Source of the DNA: a virus
Reading direction: 5' to 3' (one strand)
Virus record (IMG/VR): IMGVR_UViG_3300025096_000059
Location: 1 to 37,069 of that record
DNA: 37,069 nt
Shown here: positions 1-6,196 of the stretch, piece by piece
Layout of the letters: the number at the start of each line of letters is the position of its first letter
How positions within the stretch are numbered: position 1 is the stretch's first letter
The notes under the pieces: model-generated
Database searches by the model: none
The model's input: the letters and a program-made list of their open reading frames with translations, nothing else
Told to the model about the DNA's origin: nothing
Translations under genes and position numbers: made by a program

Positions 1-2896
1 TGTTAGAACAATAATCATATGTACTTTGACATATATCATCCCAAGCGTTATTACAGCAATAATCATCTACTGATATTACCCAAGCGTAACAAGGATCATT
101 TAACCAATAAGGATTGCCAGCACCAGTAACACAACCAGCGTCATAATTGCAAGAAGCGGAATCATTAACATTGGCTCCTGGATCGTAGTTGTAAGCGTTT
201 TGGTCCATACAACCTTCAACAATTGTAATACACGAACCGTTATTCGTGTTAGCCATTGAATCATAATTAAGGGCAGTGCTATCAGTACAACCATATATGA
301 AAGGAATACAACTAAAATCTTCGGTGTTCGCAGTAGGGTTATAATTGAGCATCGAAGGATCAGTACAACCATAAATAAAAGGGATACAGCTATTATTGTC
401 AACATTTGCTAAAGGATTATAATTAAACATTGTGCTGTCTGTACAACCGTAAATAGGTAGTATACAGCTAAAGTCATCAGTATTACAGCTATCACAATAG
501 TTGAGAGCCATTGGATCTGTGCACCCGTAAATATAAGGAACACACGTATTGTTGTTTGTATTTGCTAGTGGATCATAATTCCACATCGTTGAATCTGTAC
601 AACCATATAAATAAGGTATACAAGAACCATTATCTGTGTTAGCTAAAGGATCGTAGTTAAACATCATAGCATCTATACATCCATATATAACAGGAACACA
701 AGAACTATCTAATGTATTAGCTACAGGATTATAATTAAACGCAGTAACATCTGTACAACCTAATATAATTGGTACACAAGAACCGTTATTAGTATTTGCT
801 AAACTATCATAGTTAAAAGCTGAAGCATCTGTACATCCAAATATAACTGGTATACAAGAGCTATCACTAGTATTTGCAGCTGGACTATAATTAAACATAG
901 TATCGTCCATACAACCATATATAAATGGTATACAAGATGAAGAATCATTTATATTAGCAGATGAATTAAAATTAAATGCAGTAGAATCCATACATCCAAC
1001 AACTATAACTACACAACTTCCATCATCTACGTTTGCTAATGAATCATAATTAAACGCTAAAGAATTTGTACAACCTAAAACTATTGGGGTACAGGGTGTC
1101 GATGTGTTTGCTAATGGGTTATAATTTAATGCTGTAGAGTCCATACAACCATAAACTGCTGGTATACACATATTACCACAATAAGGCATTGCAGAATATG
1201 TTGGCCATAACGGAGCTTTAAAAGGTTGAAGTGCTCCTTGTCCATTATTATAAAATGGATTGGTTCCCTCTGATAATAGAGTATCTCCTAACGAACTCGT
1301 TAATAAAAACGAATTGTGCAATGTTTGAAATGCTATTTGTTGAGGTGGTTGTTGTGGTCCTCCAACTTGGAAATAGTAAACTATTATTGGTTTATCTGTT
1401 TCTAAAAGAAGTGGGAATGATTGCGTGTAATAACCAGGTCCCATTGTGAATGTCCAACTATTAGAACCTTGAGATACACCTAAATATGAATTACCCCAAC
1501 CATCACCACCATCATCTTCTATTTGTAATGTATAATTACATATTGGAACGATATCCATTGCTGTTGCATAAGGATCATAATTAAATGCGGTTGAATCTAC
1601 GCATCCTAGTACATGTAAGTTAACACATGAATTATCATTTACATTTGCTAACGGATTATATTCTTGGTATGCTGGATCCATACAACCAAGTACACTAACT
1701 GGCCCTGCGCACGCTGGTGGCCATTGTCCTCCTGAATAAGCTGTTGATCCAAATCCTGGGTTAGGTAAACTCCAAATTGTGTCTCCGTTACAATCAAATA
1801 TAGTACAAGAACCATCAATAGTTCCACCTGATGTTGAGCCCGCTAAACCATCTCCATAAGAATCGTATAATATAAATTCAAATCCTATTACACAATAAGT
1901 ATATGTAAATGTTTTACCTACATCCCCAAAATCATATTCTCCTGCTTGAACCTCATCAATTGGTTGTCCATTAGTTAAATCAATTAGTGTCCAACTCGTC
2001 TCACCTGGATAACCATCTAATGTTAAACTAATTGTTATTTCTGTTTCTAAAGAATCACACGCTATTATATCACAAGAACCATCATCTACAGTTGCCCATG
2101 GATTATAATTAGACGCTGTTGAATCCATACATCCTTGAATACAAGAGTACGGTGTATAAAACAATGTGTCTGATAATGTACTATCTGCAAACATAGCTTG
2201 GAAATATCTTTCCTCATCCCAATTAGGTGGTTGTTGTCCACTACCCATATATATACCCCAAATACCATTATTAATATTTACATCATATACTTGGTTAAAG
2301 TTTGCTGTTCCATAAAATATTTTAATTACATTACAATTAGGGTTCGGAGATGTTGTCCACTCATAATAAGTTAATACCTGAGAACCTACACATTGTTGGG
2401 TTGCCCAAGCACTATCAAAACCACCACAAGAAGGGAAGATACAAGACCCATCGTTTATTGTAGCGGTTGAATCATAATTTAACGCTATAGGATTCATACA
2501 TCCACTAGACGGAGGGGCACACGGTAATACGTTTACTGTTGTATCTCTTAAATAAAATGATACTCCTTGTAATTGCCAGTCTATAATTAACCCTTGGCAT
2601 ATGTTCTTCATTTCAAACCACGCGGGTTGAGACGATGTCCACCCATCACCAAAACTATCATTTAATATGACACGATAATTACCTGAATTTATATCTATTG
2701 TAGTATCTAAAAGTTGATAAGGAGTTGTTGGTTCGTGAAATATAACCGTATCTCCAGTTATAGTATCTTCTACCATAAACCAACTAGATTCTTGCCAACC
2801 ATAATAATCATATTGAACTTTAAAGTTTACCCAGCTATCCGGTGTTTGCGAGAATAGTATTGTAGGTAATAATAATAATAGTAATAGTTTTTTCAT
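1..2896 (-). CDS. Secreted Cys-rich repeat surface protein (3' end outside window)
   Basis: The frame is open from an ATG at 2896-2894 to the window edge, giving 965 residues with no stop, so the C terminus is missing. Residues 1-16 (MKKLLLLLLLPTILFS) look like a signal peptide ending before Gln. The body holds 17 Cys-containing units of the pattern GC(T/M)D-x-x-A-x-NYDPLAN-x-x-x-GSC; the last 13 are in tandem. Three separate D-x-x-GDG-(W/L) motifs (DSFGDGW, DSYGDGL, DDGGDGWG) lie in the N-terminal two thirds. After the repeats comes a CC-x-x-x-WD-x-x-C-x-x-x-Y-x-x-C motif at the edge. These elements are common in flavobacterial cell-surface and type IX-secreted proteins, so an extracellular adhesin is likely. 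The start overlaps the upstream stop (ATGA), implying coupled translation. No T9SS tail can be checked because the end is lost. A virion fibre is less likely given the signal peptide. Confidence 0.85.
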   Translation of the reverse strand, partial: MKKLLLLLLLPTILFSQTPDSWVNFKVQYDYYGWQESSWFMVEDTITGDTVIFHEPTTPYQLLDTTIDINSGNYRVILNDSFGDGWTSSQPAWFEMKNICQGLIIDWQLQGVSFYLRDTTVNVLPCAPPSSGCMNPIALNYDSTATINDGSCIFPSCGGFDSAWATQQCVGSQVLTYYEWTTSPNPNCNVIKIFYGTANFNQVYDVNINNGIWGIYMGSGQQPPNWDEERYFQAMFADSTLSDTLFYTPYSCIQGCMDSTASNYNPWATVDDGSCDIIACDSLETEITISLTLDGYPGETSWTLIDLTNGQPIDEVQAGEYDFGDVGKTFTYTYCVIGFEFILYDSYGDGLAGSTSGGTIDGSCTIFDCNGDTIWSLPNPGFGSTAYSGGQWPPACAGPVSVLGCMDPAYQEYNPLANVNDNSCVNLHVLGCVDSTAFNYDPYATAMDIVPICNYTLQIEDDGGDGWGNSYLGVSQGSNSWTFTMGPGYYTQSFPLLLETDKPIIVYYFQVGGPQQPPQQIAFQTLHNSFLLTSSLGDTLLSEGTNPFYNNGQGALQPFKAPLWPTYSAMPYCGNMCIPAVYGCMDSTALNYNPLANTSTPCTPIVLGCTNSLAFNYDSLANVDDGSCVVIVVGCMDSTAFNFNSSANINDSSSCIPFIYGCMDDTMFNYSPAANTSDSSCIPVIFGCTDASAFNYDSLANTNNGSCVPIILGCTDVTAFNYNPVANTLDSSCVPVIYGCIDAMMFNYDPLANTDNGSCIPYLYGCTDSTMWNYDPLANTNNNTCVPYIYGCTDPMALNYCDSCNTDDFSCILPIYGCTDSTMFNYNPLANVDNNSCIPFIYGCTDPSMLNYNPTANTEDFSCIPFIYGCTDSTALNYDSMANTNNGSCITIVEGCMDQNAYNYDPGANVNDSASCNYDAGCVTGAGNPYWLNDPCYAWVISVDDYCCNNAWDDICQSTYDYCSN
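149..1150 (-). repeat. 13 tandem 26-residue (78-bp) GC(T/M)D...NYDP...SC repeats
   Basis: The conserved Gly-Cys codon pair recurs with the Cys codon at plus-strand positions 209, 287, 365, 443, 521, 599, 677, 755, 833, 911, 992, 1070 and 1145. That gives nine consecutive spacings of exactly 78 bases, then 81, 78 and 75. Each unit has two cysteines, an NY(D/N)P core and a D/N-rich GSC end, suggesting one disulfide and possibly a metal-binding loop per repeat. The DNA copies have diverged, so this is an old protein-level expansion rather than a recent slippage array. Confidence 0.9.
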
Positions 2897-4122
2897 TTAA
2901 TAAATTTCTTTCCATTTTTAATATACATTGCCCCAGGAGACAGTATACTAAGATCGTTAATAGTTCTTCCTAATATATCATATGTTCCATAATAGATAAC
3001 ATCTGTTGCACTAACTTCTTTTAATCCTGTTGTAATAGTGAACAAATGTGTAATAGGATCAGATACACAACCGTTTACATCTTCAACAACAACAGAATAA
3101 CTACCACCAATAATGGGTGCTATAGTTTGCGTAGTCTGACCATCACTCCAAAGATAAGTATATGGAGGATTTCCATTTACAGCATTAGCTGTAAGAGAAT
3201 TACCGCTTTGTGAAATTGAAGCGGTTAATTGTCCTATACCTGCTTGTCCAGGAGGGTAAGCTGTAAAACCAAGTACGTTGTTACCTAAATCACCATCTAC
3301 TCCACCATTTGGATTACTTATTCTAACCATAATAAATTCATATCCTTGTAAACCTGTAATTGTCGGTAATATAAAATTTGTTGATTGGTAAGTACTAAGA
3401 TTACCAGTCCACGGAACGGTAGTATTAAATGTTGTAGCTCCAGAAACATCTACTTCAACATCTAATGATACTAGATTATTAATCCCATTATTCATAATAG
3501 CTATTTCAGGAGCAAGAGTTCCATCACATTGAACAGAAGCGCCTGAATAAGGCATTACTCTAGGATCATTTATAAGATTTGCCGCAGGATTACAATTTAA
3601 TAAACTATATGGATTGTTACTTTGACCTGCTTCTATTAATATTCTATCTGGACAAATCATATATATAGTTGGCCAATAAGAAATAGCATATGCCGATGTA
3701 ACGTTATCATTGTTCACGGTGCCATCGGTACAAAATATTGGGTAAGGTGTTCCTGCAACCCAATCTCCTTGTGTATTACATCCTACACCATATAAACAAG
3801 CAAGAGCATTTGCATCTCCCTCAATCATAAATACCATTACGTCATCTGTTGTGTTAGCGCTTACGCTAGGGAAACCACTAGGACCGTGATTTGTATATAA
3901 ATCTTCAAGTGTACCACCGGTATGATAACTCCAACAAGGGCCACACCATACAGCTGAGAAATCTAAAAATACTGTATAGTTATTATCTAAGTAATCATAT
4001 AAACTATGTGTAGTACCATTAACATCCGTTAGTGTCCAATCAGGAGCAATACTCAAATTTGGTAGTTGCGCACTTATTATTGTTGATAAACACAAGGATA
4101 GTATTAATAGTAATTTTTTCAT
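2893..4122 (-). CDS. Secreted thioredoxin-fold protein with SprB-like repeat and type IX secretion-like tail
   Basis: The protein has 409 residues. Residues 1-18 are a signal peptide (MKKLLLILSLCLSTIISA before Gln). Residues ~22-165 form a TlpA/thioredoxin-like domain with an intact W59-C60-G-P-C63 redox site and a cis-proline at P151 (YWPT). Residues ~205-290 are beta-rich and resemble CARDB-type domains (NPNGG-x-DGDLGNN). Residues ~298-355 contain the SprB-type signature YLWSDGQTTQ...GGSYSVVVEDVNGC. The last ~36 residues (YDILGR...GAMYIKNGKKFIK) match the terminal half of type A T9SS sorting domains, although shorter than the usual 70-80 residues. It is probably a thiol oxidoreductase exported through Sec and then possibly T9SS. 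It ends in an ATGA overlap with the next gene and starts 2 bases after the nuclease gene. The thioredoxin call is secure; surface export is inferred. Confidence 0.85.
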   Translation of the reverse strand: MKKLLLILSLCLSTIISAQLPNLSIAPDWTLTDVNGTTHSLYDYLDNNYTVFLDFSAVWCGPCWSYHTGGTLEDLYTNHGPSGFPSVSANTTDDVMVFMIEGDANALACLYGVGCNTQGDWVAGTPYPIFCTDGTVNNDNVTSAYAISYWPTIYMICPDRILIEAGQSNNPYSLLNCNPAANLINDPRVMPYSGASVQCDGTLAPEIAIMNNGINNLVSLDVEVDVSGATTFNTTVPWTGNLSTYQSTNFILPTITGLQGYEFIMVRISNPNGGVDGDLGNNVLGFTAYPPGQAGIGQLTASISQSGNSLTANAVNGNPPYTYLWSDGQTTQTIAPIIGGSYSVVVEDVNGCVSDPITHLFTITTGLKEVSATDVIYYGTYDILGRTINDLSILSPGAMYIKNGKKFIK

Positions 4123-4124
4123 AG

Positions 4125-4493
4125 TTATCGTTTTCCGCCGTGGTATTCCACAGCATGTCCTTCTTTGATTAATAATTCATTTACATTCGTCATGGTAACA
4201 CCTTCTTTACCGTCGACAATATCAATATTTAACTCACCTAAACATCTTCCATATTTTCCTACACCATGAGATTTTAATTGTATTGTTTTTGTTCCTTCTA
4301 ATAGATTCTTTAATCTATCTTTAGCCGCTAAACCCCTAGCTTTTTCTTCTAAATCCCTTGTTCTTGATTCTGGAGTGTTAATCCCCATAAACCTGATTCT
4401 TTTTTTAACTGAGACATCAAATCCTAAATCAATATAAGCATCGATGGTATCACCATCAATAACTCGATCTAATTTTATTTCGTATGTATACAT
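4125..4493 (-). CDS. Staphylococcal nuclease-like (SNase) protein
   Basis: This 122-residue protein is close to a minimal SNase domain. The landmarks align in order with the Staphylococcus enzyme: the VIDGDT strand (D15 for D21), R34 for R35, N39 for Ca-ligand D40 inside GINTPES, E42 for the general-base position E43, and R83 in GKYGRCLGEL for R87. The family hydrolyses DNA or RNA phosphodiesters with Ca2+. No signal peptide or membrane segment is visible, so it probably acts in the cytoplasm, unlike the genes on either side. Asn at the D40 position occurs in prokaryotic relatives, so activity is plausible but not certain. The ATG shares one base with the upstream stop (TAATG), pointing to translational coupling. 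Host DNA or RNA breakdown or DNA processing are possible roles. Confidence 0.88.
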   Translation of the reverse strand: MYTYEIKLDRVIDGDTIDAYIDLGFDVSVKKRIRFMGINTPESRTRDLEEKARGLAAKDRLKNLLEGTKTIQLKSHGVGKYGRCLGELNIDIVDGKEGVTMTNVNELLIKEGHAVEYHGGKR

Positions 4494-4855
4494 TAGAAAT
4501 CACTCATTAATTGGTTGTCTATTTCTTCTTGTACCTCTTCTCTAGTTGCTAACATTTTAAAACTTAAATCTGCTTGAAATCTAGCAACCTCAACATTATC
4601 TTTAAATATTATGATAGTAGGTATAACCGCTATCTTATGTTTTTTTTGTAATTCTTTTTGAGTATTTATATCTACAAATGAAATAGTTTGACAATCTGTA
4701 AGCTTTTCAAGCCAAGGTACTTCATTTGTTTTATTCCATTCTGCATTAAATTGAGTAACTTGTACTTGCCCGAAAGTTACGCTAGCTAAAAATACAAAGA
4801 AGATTATAAACATGTACGTTATAAATATCTTCCATGTTTCATCTATATTTATCAT
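4493..4855 (-). CDS. Membrane-anchored or exported thioredoxin-fold protein lacking both CxxC cysteines
   Basis: The protein has 120 residues. A hydrophobic stretch at ~10-28 is either an anchor or an uncleaved signal; a G29-Q30 cleavage is also possible. The rest reads as a thioredoxin fold: the FNAEW strand/turn (36-40), the helix after it, a central FVDINTQ strand, and the cis-proline motif IAVIPTIIIFKDN with P79. The active site, normally W-C-x-x-C, is W40-N41-K42-T43-N44, so both cysteines are Asn. The only other Cys is C55. Redox catalysis is therefore unlikely, and a binding or chaperone role in the periplasm is more plausible. It lies one gene away from a secreted thioredoxin with an intact site. 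The stop overlaps the SNase start. The fold call is moderately secure; the role is unknown. Confidence 0.75.
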   Translation of the reverse strand: MINIDETWKIFITYMFIIFFVFLASVTFGQVQVTQFNAEWNKTNEVPWLEKLTDCQTISFVDINTQKELQKKHKIAVIPTIIIFKDNVEVARFQADLSFKMLATREEVQEEIDNQLMSDF

Positions 4856-4869
4856 TTGAATTTAATTTA

Positions 4870-5145
4870 TTATTCGTAAAGTTTATCCTCTATTTTTTCA
4901 ATAGATTTTTTAATTTCTTTCACGTCTTCCTGTGTTGTTAAAATGGTTTGTCTAATCATTTGATCTTTCATATCAAATTCCATTCTAGTAACCTCTGGTT
5001 CTACCTTTGGTAATTCTTTTGCTTCTGCAATATCTGCTTGTAGCATGAACCACATACCTATTACCGTCGCCATCGCAGCACCAATTGCTATTAGTGTTTT
5101 TATACTTACTTTAAAACCACTATCTTCGTTTAATTCTTTTGTCAT
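4870..5145 (-). CDS. Small one-TM coiled-coil protein (holin or spanin candidate)
   Basis: The protein has 91 residues. The N terminus (MTKELNEDSGFK) is hydrophilic, residues ~15-36 form one strongly hydrophobic segment (LIAIGAAMATVIGMWFML), and residues ~48-91 are a charged, heptad-like helix rich in E, K, I and M. Small single-TM proteins with a coiled-coil tail in phage late operons include holins, inner-membrane spanins and membrane-anchored accessory proteins. No family-specific motif is visible. It sits between an outer-membrane protein gene and the thioredoxin-like gene, with gaps of 19 and 14 bases, in what may be the lysis or envelope region. No endolysin gene is recognisable nearby, which weakens a simple holin call. 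Confidence 0.6.
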   Translation of the reverse strand: MTKELNEDSGFKVSIKTLIAIGAAMATVIGMWFMLQADIAEAKELPKVEPEVTRMEFDMKDQMIRQTILTTQEDVKEIKKSIEKIEDKLYE

Positions 5146-5164
5146 TTTTATATTTTGTTATACT

Positions 5165-6196
5165 TTAAAAGATTACATAATTTACTCCACACTTAAAGTC
5201 ATACCATTCTCTATTCCAATACTTATTGTATTTTCCCTCTACAAATGTACCTAAATGCTTGTTTATTTTATATCCAAATATCATTCCACCTGAATAATCA
5301 TACCATTGTTTTCCATCGTTGTAATTATGATAAGAGAAACTTCCGCCATCATCGTAGTGCCAAGGCATTAAATTTAACCACGTGTGTAACCAAAAATCTT
5401 TCTTATAATAATAATAATCTAAACCTACCACTAATGATTGTTGCATTTTGTTATCTAATTCATTTCTTTTTTTCTCAGTATAATCAGCTAGTACTCCTGG
5501 TATTACTACTTCTTCCCAAACCTCTGGGCTTGTTGCAACAACTTCTCCAGATGGATCTGTGTAAATAGAATTATATACATCTATATCATATCCTTCTTGT
5601 ATTGCTAAATAAGTGTAATGTAAACTACCATTATCTAACAACCATTCTTCTAGTGGATCATATCCATACGGTTCTGACATTCTTTGGACTGCACCTATGT
5701 TAAGTGATAATTTACCTACATTATATCTATATCTTTGTGATGTTTCAAAGTATTCAATATCTGCAAATCCATCTTGTAGATATTCACCTTTTAGTATATA
5801 CCAATTACCCACATACCTTATAAAGTGATTTTGATTTACATAATCTACACCTTCTTGTCTTTTAATATCTGTTTCAAATAAAAATTCTAAACCCTTTACT
5901 TTACCTATACTAGCACCGTCAGACCATGAAGTTTCTGTACCATCATAAAACGTATTTGCTCTATTTTCATAACCAAACCTAGCAATCTTCCTAACTCCAA
6001 AAGCGAGATTATAATCGAATGGTGTTTGAATAGTCGATGTTTCTAATCCATTTGTAACAGAGAATACATCTACGTCTGATAAAGACGTACCTCCACTAGC
6101 CGCCGCATAAAATGTAGAGAATTTAAATAGTTTTTTAATACCCTGAGCCGCAGCTAAATTTGATATTAATAAAAATAATATTATTAGTTTTTTCAT
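5165..6196 (-). CDS. Predicted outer-membrane beta-barrel protein
   Basis: The protein has 343 residues. Residues 1-18 are a classic Sec signal peptide (MKKLIILFLLISNLAAAQ). The rest has many short amphipathic, aromatic-rich strands separated by polar turns, for example LVVGLDYYYYKKDFWLHTW and GGMIFGYKINKHLGTFVEGK. The chain ends in a strand with alternating hydrophobics and a terminal Phe (FKCGVNYVIF), which fits the BAM beta-signal. No known enzyme motif is seen. It is expected in the host outer membrane, not in the virion. The ATG overlaps the stop of the giant ejection-protein gene (ATGA), tying it to late expression. Possible roles are receptor masking or superinfection exclusion, a pore, or help in release; none is shown by the sequence. 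Confidence 0.78.
   Translation of the reverse strand: MKKLIILFLLISNLAAAQGIKKLFKFSTFYAAASGGTSLSDVDVFSVTNGLETSTIQTPFDYNLAFGVRKIARFGYENRANTFYDGTETSWSDGASIGKVKGLEFLFETDIKRQEGVDYVNQNHFIRYVGNWYILKGEYLQDGFADIEYFETSQRYRYNVGKLSLNIGAVQRMSEPYGYDPLEEWLLDNGSLHYTYLAIQEGYDIDVYNSIYTDPSGEVVATSPEVWEEVVIPGVLADYTEKKRNELDNKMQQSLVVGLDYYYYKKDFWLHTWLNLMPWHYDDGGSFSYHNYNDGKQWYDYSGGMIFGYKINKHLGTFVEGKYNKYWNREWYDFKCGVNYVIF

Noticed and set aside
100-405. Minus-strand open frame within the repeat array in another frame
   Set aside because: The 78-bp repeat keeps alternative frames open too. The true frame runs from 2896 with a signal peptide and conserved cysteines; this one gives only hydrophobic low-complexity sequence.
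149-1150. CRISPR-like regular spacing in the repeat region
   Set aside because: The 78-bp period is fully coding, has no invariant short repeat with unique spacers, and the conservation tracks amino acids rather than bases.
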